Part shown: positions 36,634 to 45,319 of the stretch, one piece after another
Numbering within the stretch: position 1 is the first letter of the stretch
Layout of the letters: every line of letters begins with the position of its first letter
Source: JADFNB01 sp036397455
GTDB taxonomy: Bacteria > Gemmatimonadota > Gemmatimonadetes > Gemmatimonadales > GWC2-71-9
Direction of reading: 5' to 3'
DNA: 64,000 bases
NCBI GenBank assembly: GCA_036397455.1
Contig: DASWIX010000001.1
Location: forward strand, 1 to 64,000
Position numbers and translations under genes: made by a program
Notes under the pieces: generated by a model
Seen by the model: the letters and a program-made list of their open reading frames with translations, nothing else
Told to the model about the DNA's origin: nothing
Databases searched by the model: none

Positions 36634-37247
36634 CGTGGCGACCGCTGATGGTCCTCGTCGCGGCGGCGGCCGGGGCGCGCGCGCCGGCCGCGGCCCAGGA
36701 CTCGGCGGCGACGGCGGCCCGCGACGTTCCGCCGGCCGGGTACGGCACGTTGCGGCAAGACGATATCGCGTTGCGACTCGAAACGGTTGATCTGCAAATC
36801 CGCGCGCTGCCGCTCGACGAACGCGTGATTCGTCTGTTGTCACCCGACACGTACGCGACGCTGCATGGGCTCACGGTCCTGAAACGCCAGGCCATCGCGG
36901 AGCTGGTGGACGCGTTCGGGCTCACCGACCCCGCGTTGTTTGTCGTGACGTTCTTTGGGCTGCGGGAGCGCGCGCGATACATCCCCGAGGACTTCACGAT
37001 CACGAGCCGCGGGCGGTTCTTCCGCCCCATCGGCATCATCCCGCTCTCGCCGCGGTGGAGTGAGCAGCAACTGGGCCAACGCGAAACCGCATTGGCGGTC
37101 TACGTCTTCGAAGCGGGAATCGAAGTGTTGGAGCCGTTCATCGCGACCTACGGTGGCGTGGACGCGTCCGGGTGGGAACGCAATCTCCGGACCCTCGACG
37201 AGGAACGGGCGGCCGTCCTGTCCCGAGCCGCCGCCCGGCGAAACTAG
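36630..37247 (+). CDS. secreted protein of unknown function
   Basis: A 205-residue product with an N-terminal signal peptide (hydrophobic VLVAAAAG stretch, likely cleavage near APAAAQD). The mature part is mixed helix/strand, with LRLETVDLQIRALPLDERVIRLL and a middle section FFGLRERARYIPEDFTI. No enzyme or binding motif was recognised. It starts at a GTG that overlaps the engB stop (GTGA) or at the GTG three bases earlier. It is likely periplasmic or outer-membrane-associated. There is no other evidence for its role. Confidence 0.7.
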   Translation: MTWRPLMVLVAAAAGARAPAAAQDSAATAARDVPPAGYGTLRQDDIALRLETVDLQIRALPLDERVIRLLSPDTYATLHGLTVLKRQAIAELVDAFGLTDPALFVVTFFGLRERARYIPEDFTITSRGRFFRPIGIIPLSPRWSEQQLGQRETALAVYVFEAGIEVLEPFIATYGGVDASGWERNLRTLDEERAAVLSRAAARRN

Positions 37248-37321
37248 ACCGGGCGCCCCCGCTTCCCTTATCCTTCCCGTGTTCGCGCCGCCCACCGAAC
37301 CTCGCTCCGGGAGTTGAGCGG

Positions 37322-38167
37322 ATGCCTCTCCGACCCCTTCACAAGCTGGAACTGCCCGACGCCGCCACGCGGGTGTACGACGGGTGGCTCGGGGAGATCG
37401 ATGCACGGCTCGCGGATCCGTCGTGCGACCGTAACCGCCTCTGCCGGGACGTGTTGTTCGATCTCTACTTCCCCGGCCTCTCCGACTTCGATGGGCTGCT
37501 GGAGGACCCGGCCACCCCCCTTGGGACCAAGGGCGTTCTGTTGGCTCTCGACCCCCGCAACATCACGCTCGAGCCCGAGCACTATCACGAGATCGATACG
37601 GAGCGGTACGCGCGCATCAAACCGCTCCTGTGGTTGTGGCAGGCGTTCGATCGATCGCCGGTCGGTGGTGGCAACGTCACCGTCGGCGTGCGGTTGCGCC
37701 GCCTCCTCGCCCAACACGTATTCCGCCGGTGCGGCAGGAACTTCAAGTGCTTCCAGCATGTCGAGTTCTCGTTCGGATACAACATGGAGGTCGGCGACGA
37801 TGTCGTCGTCCACCGGTACGTGCTGCTTGACGATCGGGAGACCATCGTGCTGGGCGATCGCGTGTCCATCTCGGACTTCGCCAACGTCTACACCCATTCG
37901 CACAGCCTCGTGGACGGAACCGACGTGACATCGCAGCCAACCGTCCTGGAACCCGGCGTGCGGATCACCTACCACGCCACGGTCCTCGCCGGTGTCCACG
38001 TCGGCGAACAGGGGATGGTCGGTGCGCTCGGTGTGGCGACGAAGGACATCAAGCCGTACCACGTGCACCTCGGGATTCCCGCGGTGTCGCGGATCGTCAA
38101 ACCGAATGCGCCCCCCGGGATCGACCATCCCGCGTCCGGCACCTCGGCGGAGACGCCCGGGTCGTGA
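37322..38167 (+). CDS. acyltransferase with hexapeptide (left-handed beta-helix) domain
   Basis: A 281-residue protein. The first 120 residues form an unrecognised domain (LELPDAATRVYDGWLGEIDA region). The rest has hexapeptide repeats of the maltose O-acetyltransferase/CysE-like fold: VEFSFGYNMEVGDDVVVHRYV, DRETIVLGDRVSISDFANV and VLAGVHVGEQGMVGALGVATKDIKP. The YTHSHS segment supplies a likely catalytic His. It is expected to transfer an acyl group from CoA to a sugar or similar acceptor; the substrate is unknown. The stop overlaps the kinase gene start as GTGA. Confidence 0.78.
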   Translation: MPLRPLHKLELPDAATRVYDGWLGEIDARLADPSCDRNRLCRDVLFDLYFPGLSDFDGLLEDPATPLGTKGVLLALDPRNITLEPEHYHEIDTERYARIKPLLWLWQAFDRSPVGGGNVTVGVRLRRLLAQHVFRRCGRNFKCFQHVEFSFGYNMEVGDDVVVHRYVLLDDRETIVLGDRVSISDFANVYTHSHSLVDGTDVTSQPTVLEPGVRITYHATVLAGVHVGEQGMVGALGVATKDIKPYHVHLGIPAVSRIVKPNAPPGIDHPASGTSAETPGS

Positions 38168-40293
38168 TCGTGTGGGCCGCCCTGGCGGCGCTGGGGATCG
38201 CCGCGGCGGTGTGGGTCGGCACGTGGTTGGGCGGTGCGCGAGCTCGGGCCGCGCTCCGGGACGACCTCGACGCGCTGCAGGCGGAGCTGGCCCGGCGGGT
38301 CGAAGAGGTCTTTTCCCTGCAGGAACTCTCCTTCGTTCTGTCCGAGTCTCTACAACCGACACGCATTGCCGAGCGCATCACCGGTTACGTCGAGCGCTTC
38401 ATGCATGTCGGTGGGGCGGTCGTCGCGCTGACCGCCGAGGATGGTCATACGCTGCGTGTCGCCGCGGCGGTGGGGGCGTTACGGTCACTCAAGGGGCGGG
38501 TCATCGATGAAACCGACCGCGGGAGCCTCATCCAGGCGATCGGTCGCGAACAACTCGAGGTGGTCGAACGAGCGGGTGACGTCGCTCCGGTCCTCGCGGC
38601 GGGGCTGTCGGTCGAACGGGCCGCGACCGTCCCGCTCCGAGCGCACGGCGTCACCGTCGGCGCGGTCGCGGTGGCCAACCGTGTGGGCGGCCCGTTTACC
38701 CCGTCGGATCTACGCCTGCTCTCGACGGTCGCGACGCACGCCGCGATCGTGCTGTCCAACGCCCGGTTCTTCGACCTCGTTCGCACCGGGCGGGATCAGT
38801 GGGAGACGACCTTCAACGCGCTCAGCGAGGGTCTCGCGGTCGTGGACGAAACGGGTGTCATCCAGCGCGCCAACCAGTCGCTCGCCAGGACCGCCGGCGC
38901 CTCGACGACCGCGTTGATCGGTCGCCCGTTCACCGACGTCCTGTTCATTGGCGATGACGATATGGCGGCCTTTCTCCAGGCGGCCCGAGCCAGTGAGCCC
39001 GACGCGTCGTTGACCCGAGGAGCCGAGGCAGGCAACCGTACGTTTCGCGTCACCGCCGCCCCGATGCACGACGACCGCGGCGGAGCCCCCTGGACGGCCT
39101 TGCTGGTCGAGGACGTCACCGAACGGCAGGCGATCGAATCACAGCTGATCCAGAGCGAGAAGATGGCCGCGGTGGGGCAACTCGTGTCGGGCGTCGCCCA
39201 CGAACTGAACAATCCGCTCACGTCGATCGCCGGTCTCGCCGAATTCCTGCTGACCCAACCGACGCCCACCGAGAAGGACCGGGGCCACCTCAAGGTGATC
39301 CACGAGCAGGCCGACCGCGCAGGTCGGATCGTCCGCAACCTGCTCACCTTTGCCAGACAGGGACCAACCGACGTCGGCGAGCTCGACCTGAACGACATCG
39401 TGCAACGCACGGTGGCTCTGGTCCATTACGAATTGCAGCTGCGCGAAGTGCGGCTCGACACCACCTACGATCCGTCGCTCCCGGTGATTCATGGCGACCG
39501 ATACCAGATACAGCAGGTGGTGCTGAACCTGATGACCAACGCCGTGCAGGCGGTGGAACACAACGACGAGGCACGACCCAGGCACATCACGATCTCCACC
39601 GCGGTTGAGGGCGACATGGCCGTGTTGCGGGTTGCCGATTCCGGCCCGGGAATCGCGCCGGAGCAACTGCGCGAAATCTTCACCCCGTTCTACACGACCA
39701 AGGCGCCGGGCAAGGGGACGGGCCTCGGACTGGCGATTTCCTATCGCATCGTCCATGGGCATGGGGGCACCATGTGGGCCGAACGCGCACCGGATGGCGG
39801 CGCGATCCTCGCCGTGCAGCTTCCGCTTCACCACCGGCCGTCCGCCGCACCGCGTGCGGTCCCGGCGGGGTCGGGCGCAGGTGCCGAGCCGGACGCGACC
39901 GCGCCGACCGGGACCGCGCGCACCCGGACGATCTTGCTGGTGGACGACGATCAAGCGGTCCGGCGGATGATTTCGGCGCTTCTCGCTAACGACGTGCAGG
40001 CGATCGTGGCCGCACACGACGCACCACACGCCATTCAGCTATTGGAGCAGCGGCGCTTCGACCTGATCATTGCCGACCCACGGTCCGCCGTCTCGGCGGG
40101 CGAGCGCTTCGCCGATCATCTCCTGCGCCGCTGGCCCGACGTGCGCGACCGCACGATACTGGTCACGGCGGATGTGCGACCCGAAACCCGCGCGTGGCTC
40201 CAGCGGCTGGGGTGCCGGTACTTTCTGAAGCCGTTTCGCGTTGGGGAATTGAAAGCCGCGACCGCCGAGGTACTCGGGGTGGCGCGACGCTAG
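38164..40293 (+). CDS. hybrid sensor histidine kinase (TM-GAF-PAS-HisKA-HATPase-REC)
   Basis: A 709-residue signalling protein. One N-terminal membrane helix (residues 1-22) is followed by a GAF domain (about 50-195), a PAS domain (205-320), a dimerisation/phosphoacceptor domain with H346 in GVAHELNNPLTS, an ATPase domain with NAVQAVEH, DSGPGIAPE and GKGTGLGLAIS (about 450-555), and a C-terminal receiver with D638 in LIIADPRS. The receiver lacks the usual D-x-MP context but keeps the acidic pocket VDDDQ. No response-regulator gene is adjacent in the same direction. Its 3' end overlaps the GspE-receiver gene by 4 bases. Confidence 0.88.
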   Translation: MIVWAALAALGIAAAVWVGTWLGGARARAALRDDLDALQAELARRVEEVFSLQELSFVLSESLQPTRIAERITGYVERFMHVGGAVVALTAEDGHTLRVAAAVGALRSLKGRVIDETDRGSLIQAIGREQLEVVERAGDVAPVLAAGLSVERAATVPLRAHGVTVGAVAVANRVGGPFTPSDLRLLSTVATHAAIVLSNARFFDLVRTGRDQWETTFNALSEGLAVVDETGVIQRANQSLARTAGASTTALIGRPFTDVLFIGDDDMAAFLQAARASEPDASLTRGAEAGNRTFRVTAAPMHDDRGGAPWTALLVEDVTERQAIESQLIQSEKMAAVGQLVSGVAHELNNPLTSIAGLAEFLLTQPTPTEKDRGHLKVIHEQADRAGRIVRNLLTFARQGPTDVGELDLNDIVQRTVALVHYELQLREVRLDTTYDPSLPVIHGDRYQIQQVVLNLMTNAVQAVEHNDEARPRHITISTAVEGDMAVLRVADSGPGIAPEQLREIFTPFYTTKAPGKGTGLGLAISYRIVHGHGGTMWAERAPDGGAILAVQLPLHHRPSAAPRAVPAGSGAGAEPDATAPTGTARTRTILLVDDDQAVRRMISALLANDVQAIVAAHDAPHAIQLLEQRRFDLIIADPRSAVSAGERFADHLLRRWPDVRDRTILVTADVRPETRAWLQRLGCRYFLKPFRVGELKAATAEVLGVARR

Positions 40294-42581
40294 CGACGGC
40301 TGCGACGGAGCACGGCGTCGAGTCGGGCCGACAACGCCCGGGCGCGGAACGGCTTGCTCAGAAAGTCATCGGCACCGAATTCGAACACCCGGACTTCGTT
40401 CTCCTCGTCGCCCCGCGCCGTCAGGACGACCACCGGGATATCCTCCGTTCCGCGCCGCGAACGCAGGTGGGACAACACACCGTAGCCGTCGAGTCCCGGC
40501 AGATTGAGATCGAGCACGATGATATCCGGCCCATGCCGGTCGACCTGGTCGAGCGCTTCGACGCCGTCGCGCGCCTCGATGACGGTGTACCCGTCGCGCT
40601 CAAGCAGATCGCGCATGACGCGGCGCAACTGATCCTCGTCGTCCACGAGTAACACCGTCGCATCCGGGCGGCGACCCTGCCGATCGGGAATCGGCTCGAT
40701 CGCCTCGGGGACCGGCTCGAGCAACTCAAAGGCGCCATCGAACCCGGGGCCTCCTCCCGATGGCCGCGTCGGCCCCACCGGATCCGCCTTCCCGTCCGGC
40801 GCCTCGGCCGCCCCGGATGCCCGCTTGTGCTTGTCTTTCTTGTCCCGCGCTTTGTTCTCGGCGGGTTTCCCGTTTCCTTCGTCTTCCTGCGGCACATCGA
40901 CCACGCGCAGCAGTTCATCGATGGTGGATTCGCCCTGCAGCACGTGATGCAGCCCCGAGTACCACAGCGACTTCATGCCCGCCGCCACTGCGGCATCCGC
41001 GATGCGGTCGGCGGTTTCGCTCTTGCCGATGCGGCGCTCGACCTCGGGCGTCACTCGCAGCACCTCGACGATCGAGAACCGGCCGCGAAAGCCCGTCATG
41101 GCACACTCGGCGCAGCCGGCGGCCCGGTACAGGGGCGTATCGGCCGGCACCCATCGCCGCAGTTTCGCGGGGATCGTCTCGACCCACACCTCCTTGCACG
41201 ACGGGCACAGCCTCCGCATCAGCCGCTGCGCGATGACGCCACGCAACGCGGTCGCGATCTTGAATCCCTCGATCCCGATATCGATGAGCCGGGTCACGGC
41301 GTTCGGGGCGTCGTTGGTATGCAGGGTCGAGAGAACGAGGTGACCGGTCAGCGACGCCTGCACGGCAACCTGTGCCGTGTCGCGGTCGCGGATCTCACCG
41401 ACCAGCACGACGTCGGGGTCCTGTCGCAGGATGGACCGCAACGCTGATGGAAACGTCAGGCCGGCCCGCTCATGGACCTGGACCTGCACAATCCCCGCGA
41501 GTCGATACTCGACGGGGTCCTCCACGGTAACGATGTTCACGCCCTCGTTCTGGATGTAGCGCAACGCCGAATAGAGCGTCGTCGTCTTGCCTGATCCGGT
41601 CGGACCCGTCACCAGGATGATGCCGTCGCGGAACTCGAGCAACTCCTTGATCGACGCCTGCTCTTCCTCGTTGAGGCCGAGCGATTCGAGTGAGAGGACG
41701 GTACGACGCTGGTCCAGAACCCGAATCACGACCTTCTCGCCCAAGGAAGCCGGCAGCGTCGAGACGCGCAAGTCGATCGGCGTGCCGTTCACCGCAACGC
41801 GGGCACGACCGTCCTGCGGTCGCAACCGGTCCGCAATGTCGAGGGACGAGATGATCTTCAGCCGCGAAATCAACGGCAGCCCGGCGGCGCGCGGGACCTT
41901 CATCACCTGGCGCAGCACACCGTCGATCCGGTAACGGACCGCGACGCCGCCCTCTTCGGTCTCGATGTGGATGTCCGACGCGCGCGAGAGAATGCCCTCC
42001 GACAGAATCAGATCAACCAGGCGCACGACCGGCCGTTGCGACGCCTGTTCGGCCGAGATGGTGAGCTCGTCCCCGACGTCGTCCTCATCGATCGTGGTGA
42101 CGTCGGTCTCGTCCATGCCCTCGAGCAGCTTGTCGATGACGTTCTCCGGCCGGTACAGCGAATCGATCTGGTGGATGATGTCCGTGGGGCTCGCGAGCAG
42201 CATCCGGACTTCACGGCCGGTCGCGAACGCGAGCGTCTTTTCGCAGTCGAGATCGAAGGGATTCGCCGTGGCGATCTCGAGGTAGGAATCGGTGACTCGG
42301 ACAGGAAGGACCTGATAACGTCGGGCGACCTGTTCCGGCACGATCTCGCGCGCGGCGCTCTCCGCTTGCGAAAAGTCCACCAGCTTCAGGCGAAACCGCG
42401 TGGCGACCGCGGTCAGAATTTCCTGGTCCGTCGCGGCGCCGGTCACGACGGCGGTCGCCCACAGCGTGTCTTTCACGTCCTTGTGAGCGGGGAGCGCGTC
42501 CAGTGCGTCCTCACCGATCAACTCGGTCAAGGTGGCAACAATCCACTGGTCTTTGAACGACCTGCGCTGCGCGTCGTCCAC
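40290..42581 (-). CDS. GspE/PilB-type assembly ATPase fused to a C-terminal receiver domain
   Basis: A 763-residue protein. Residues about 40-150 resemble the N-terminal MshEN/GspE domain. The ATPase has Walker A TGPTGSGKTTT (K332), the Asp box VTVEDPVEYRL, Walker B DPDVVLVGEIRD, the His box TGHLVLSTLHTNDA and a four-cysteine zinc motif (CPSC with CAEC). A charged linker (KARDKKDKHKRAS) then leads to a response-regulator receiver (about 645-760) with D691 in IVLDLNLPG and K in LSKPF. The first part powers type II secretion or type IV pilus assembly. The fused receiver implies phosphorylation control and is an unusual architecture. No other pilus or secretion gene is nearby. It begins with GTG. 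Confidence 0.88.
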   Translation of the reverse strand: MDDAQRRSFKDQWIVATLTELIGEDALDALPAHKDVKDTLWATAVVTGAATDQEILTAVATRFRLKLVDFSQAESAAREIVPEQVARRYQVLPVRVTDSYLEIATANPFDLDCEKTLAFATGREVRMLLASPTDIIHQIDSLYRPENVIDKLLEGMDETDVTTIDEDDVGDELTISAEQASQRPVVRLVDLILSEGILSRASDIHIETEEGGVAVRYRIDGVLRQVMKVPRAAGLPLISRLKIISSLDIADRLRPQDGRARVAVNGTPIDLRVSTLPASLGEKVVIRVLDQRRTVLSLESLGLNEEEQASIKELLEFRDGIILVTGPTGSGKTTTLYSALRYIQNEGVNIVTVEDPVEYRLAGIVQVQVHERAGLTFPSALRSILRQDPDVVLVGEIRDRDTAQVAVQASLTGHLVLSTLHTNDAPNAVTRLIDIGIEGFKIATALRGVIAQRLMRRLCPSCKEVWVETIPAKLRRWVPADTPLYRAAGCAECAMTGFRGRFSIVEVLRVTPEVERRIGKSETADRIADAAVAAGMKSLWYSGLHHVLQGESTIDELLRVVDVPQEDEGNGKPAENKARDKKDKHKRASGAAEAPDGKADPVGPTRPSGGGPGFDGAFELLEPVPEAIEPIPDRQGRRPDATVLLVDDEDQLRRVMRDLLERDGYTVIEARDGVEALDQVDRHGPDIIVLDLNLPGLDGYGVLSHLRSRRGTEDIPVVVLTARGDEENEVRVFEFGADDFLSKPFRARALSARLDAVLRRSRR

Positions 42582-42615
42582 TCGGCAAGTCTCCGTGAAG
42601 TCCGCAAACCATCAG

Positions 42616-42621
42616 AAGATA
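42616..42621 (-). promoter_or_regulatory. putative -10 box (TATCTT) for the GspE-receiver gene
   Basis: On the minus strand TATCTTC lies 34 nt upstream of the GTG start at 42581. It matches the TATCTT boxes before the htrA-like and Na/Pi genes. Confidence 0.3.
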
Positions 42622-42682
42622 ACGGGCGTCGCTGAGCCCGGCCAGCCTGTTGCACCGTGGAGGCGAACGGGTGCGTGACACG

Positions 42683-44713
42683 TCACAGAATCGGCCAGAG
42701 ATCGCGCCGCAAATCGACCACGATCCCGATCGATTCGGCTCGAACGCCCCAGCCGACCTCGACACGCACAAACCGGTGAAACACCTCGGCGGCGATTCCG
42801 ATCACCGGCCGTATCCCATCCGTGGGATTCCAGGGGAGTCCGACCGAGCTGTGGGTCCATCCGGCCGCGACGAACGGGACGACAATCAACTGGTCGCCGG
42901 TGGACGCGAAAGGGCCGAGTGGGATAGCCGGAAACGGAACGGGGAGACGCCAGGCGAGTTCGGCCCACGCGGCCCGGCGCCCCCCCCAGGCACGGTGCGG
43001 CTCGCCTACAAGCGTCCCTCGCCCACCCATGACAAAGGCGCGGTGCGCGGGCGTGCGATCCGATCCCCATCCTCCCCAGATGCGCGCCGAAACAACCGTC
43101 CTCCCGACGAGCGGGCGCGCGATCGTCGCCTGACCCCGGACGCGCCCGTACCCGCGCCCCTCACCAAGCCCGGCTTCGACATCCAGCGTCCAGCCGGTCT
43201 GCGGCCCATGCGACACACCGCCCGTGCGGCGGCGCGCACCGAGCGCCACGATGCCCCAACGGCCGGAGCCGAGGGGGGGATTGAGACGGTACGCCCCGGA
43301 AACCGGGGATGCACGCACCCCGACGTCGGAGAGTCGCTCGAGTCCCGCCCGGGCATGGAACGCGCCTCGCTCGATCGAGGCCCACGCCCCTTCGCGCAAG
43401 ACGTAGTCACCGTAGTCGCGACCGAACTCCTGGGCCGCCAGGGAGTTCACCACCGGAGCCACGATCGAGGCGTCGCCGACATCGCGAATCTCGCGGGCAC
43501 CCTGGAGCCGGAGAATCGCCAGTCCAACCCGGTAGTCCACGTCAAGCCGCGCTTTCAGCCGCTCATCGCTGATTCCATACCCGAGCCAGCCGCGTACGGT
43601 GACCGCCCCACCGTCGAGACGTCCGACGTACCCGATACCCGGTGCGAAGCCTTCCACCCGATTGACATGCGCCGCGTCGGACAGGGAACTCGCGGTCAGA
43701 CCGTGACGGGGAAGCCCGGTCAGCAACCGTCCGCCAACGATTTCGCGCACCCGCGCGCGCACCGCATCCATCTCGACGAGCGCAATCGGGCCGGTCACTT
43801 CCGCAATCGCGAGATCGAGCCGCCCCGCCCACGGGAACGTGTCGCGCACCGCCGCCGGCGCCGCCCCGATCTCGACGCCGCGCAGGTCTCGATCGGCGAT
43901 CCCGGTGTTGAACTCATACCCGTCGATTTCCCAACGTCCGCGAATGATGCCCCGCGCCGGAAGGTCGAGCCAGGTTGACCGCCGCCGGATTTCGATTTCC
44001 TGCCGGCGTGGCAGCCACCACCGGCCGTCCCACAACGCATTCTCGAGGACCACGGTGATGTCCTCGATACTCGCATCGAGGTAGGCGGATCGGGTGAAAT
44101 TGAACCGAAGCCGGACGACGTCCCCGGCGCCCGCGTCCAGAAACATGGACCCGACGATGCCTGGCTCATCGAGGCGCTTCGGTCGGAACGCGACCTCGAT
44201 GGCCCTAACGGTCCGCCCGGGGAGCCCGATGGTGACCGAATCGACGACCGCAAAATCGTACCGGGTCAACCCGTCAGCGGCGAGCGGGTGCGGAACATCC
44301 CGAACCTCGGTACCTTCGCCAAGTCGTATGCGGTCGGAGAAGCCGTTCTGCACGATGCCCAGGTGGTCGCGATGGTAGGCGATATCGGTAGGGAGATCGA
44401 CTCGGTCCCGCCAGCCGATGATGCGTTGCTTGCTCGCGCCGGGAGCCTTCCAGTAGACTTCCAACTCCAGTTGATCGGACTTCACCAGTTGCGGCGGATC
44501 GGCCAGGCCTTCATCACCCAGTTGGGCCAGAAAGAACACGAATCCATGCGCCCGCGCCTTGAAATCATCGAGCCCCGCCGAGCCGGTTTCCCGGCGTCGC
44601 GCCGCACCGCGCTCGACGATGGCCGTGGCGCGGGTGTCATTCCACGCCTGCGCGCGTGCGGCGCTGCAGGCAGCGCACGAGAGTGCGAGAACCAGACGGA
44701 ACACGCGAGACAT
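42683..44713 (-). CDS. outer-membrane beta-barrel protein
   Basis: A 676-residue exported protein with a clear signal peptide (VLALSCAACSAARAQA). The N-terminal 300 residues have mixed structure with beta stretches (LELEVYWKAPGASKQ, IEDITVVLENALWDGRWWLP), and the C-terminal half shows alternating amphipathic strands with glycine/aromatic ends (GRVRGQATIARPL, AFVMGGRGTLVG), like a 14-16 strand outer-membrane barrel of the surface-antigen/Omp85-related type. The FVMGGRGTLVG motif resembles the conserved RG motif of the lid loop in Omp85 proteins. No POTRA repeats are seen. The role is not established. It diverges from a lipoprotein gene. Confidence 0.72.
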   Translation of the reverse strand: MSRVFRLVLALSCAACSAARAQAWNDTRATAIVERGAARRRETGSAGLDDFKARAHGFVFFLAQLGDEGLADPPQLVKSDQLELEVYWKAPGASKQRIIGWRDRVDLPTDIAYHRDHLGIVQNGFSDRIRLGEGTEVRDVPHPLAADGLTRYDFAVVDSVTIGLPGRTVRAIEVAFRPKRLDEPGIVGSMFLDAGAGDVVRLRFNFTRSAYLDASIEDITVVLENALWDGRWWLPRRQEIEIRRRSTWLDLPARGIIRGRWEIDGYEFNTGIADRDLRGVEIGAAPAAVRDTFPWAGRLDLAIAEVTGPIALVEMDAVRARVREIVGGRLLTGLPRHGLTASSLSDAAHVNRVEGFAPGIGYVGRLDGGAVTVRGWLGYGISDERLKARLDVDYRVGLAILRLQGAREIRDVGDASIVAPVVNSLAAQEFGRDYGDYVLREGAWASIERGAFHARAGLERLSDVGVRASPVSGAYRLNPPLGSGRWGIVALGARRRTGGVSHGPQTGWTLDVEAGLGEGRGYGRVRGQATIARPLVGRTVVSARIWGGWGSDRTPAHRAFVMGGRGTLVGEPHRAWGGRRAAWAELAWRLPVPFPAIPLGPFASTGDQLIVVPFVAAGWTHSSVGLPWNPTDGIRPVIGIAAEVFHRFVRVEVGWGVRAESIGIVVDLRRDLWPIL

Positions 44714-44764
44714 CACGCGGCAATATCGAGGCGCCGGAAACGCGCTGCAAGCGCCGGGTGCGTC

Positions 44765-45319
44765 ATGATCGCCGCCGCCTGCGGCGACCTCCTCAGTCCC
44801 ACAGCGACCGTGGCGTTCGAGGAACTGGTGGTCCTCGCGCAGCGTCCGGGCGCGCCGACGCCCCCGGACGTCACCTTTTGGGTTCGGAATGGCGGCGAGA
44901 CCGTCCAGGCGCTGCGACATCCTGATCCCTTCGGCACCGTGTTCGCGGAGGTATCGTTCCCCGTCGGGTCTCTTGCCAGCTTGAACGGCGAACCGATATC
45001 GAGCGTCGACTCGGTGCGGGTGACGATCAGCGCGACCACCGGCATCTACGAAATCAGCCTGTCTCCGTCAGGACTCGCCTTCGCGCCGGGTGCGCTTCCC
45101 ACCGCGGTCTTTTCCTACAGCCTCTACGGTGACCTGAGCGTCGCTGACGGGATGGCGACGTTCGACAACCGGCAAGCGTACGCCGGGGCGCTCGCGGTGT
45201 GGGAGGAAGTCACGGTTGGACAGTGGCGAATCGCGCGTGGGTCGACCGCGCCGCGGATCGACGAAATCGAGGCGCGGGTCGTGGCGCCGGGGACGTTCCT
45301 CGTTGCCGCCGTCCGGTGA
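44765..45319 (+). CDS. probable exported lipoprotein of unknown function (start uncertain)
   Basis: A 184-residue product from the ATG at 44765. The sequence ahead of the mature part reads SRRRKRAASAGCVMIAAACG, which looks like a lipoprotein signal (positive n-region, hydrophobic h-region, Cys), so the true start should lie upstream. No ATG, GTG or TTG exists in frame between the divergent outer-membrane gene (44713) and 44765; ATA at 44723 is the only candidate there. The mature part is beta-rich (VTFWVRNGGETVQALR, AEVSFPVGSLASLNG), like an immunoglobulin-type fold. Its GTGA overlap with trpE is clear. Confidence 0.55.
   Translation: MIAAACGDLLSPTATVAFEELVVLAQRPGAPTPPDVTFWVRNGGETVQALRHPDPFGTVFAEVSFPVGSLASLNGEPISSVDSVRVTISATTGIYEISLSPSGLAFAPGALPTAVFSYSLYGDLSVADGMATFDNRQAYAGALAVWEEVTVGQWRIARGSTAPRIDEIEARVVAPGTFLVAAVR

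Noticed and set aside
42671..42686. CRP/FNR-like palindrome GTGAC-AC-GTCAC near the end of the outer-membrane gene
   Set aside because: Short arms, overlaps the end of a coding region, and is downstream of genes on both strands.
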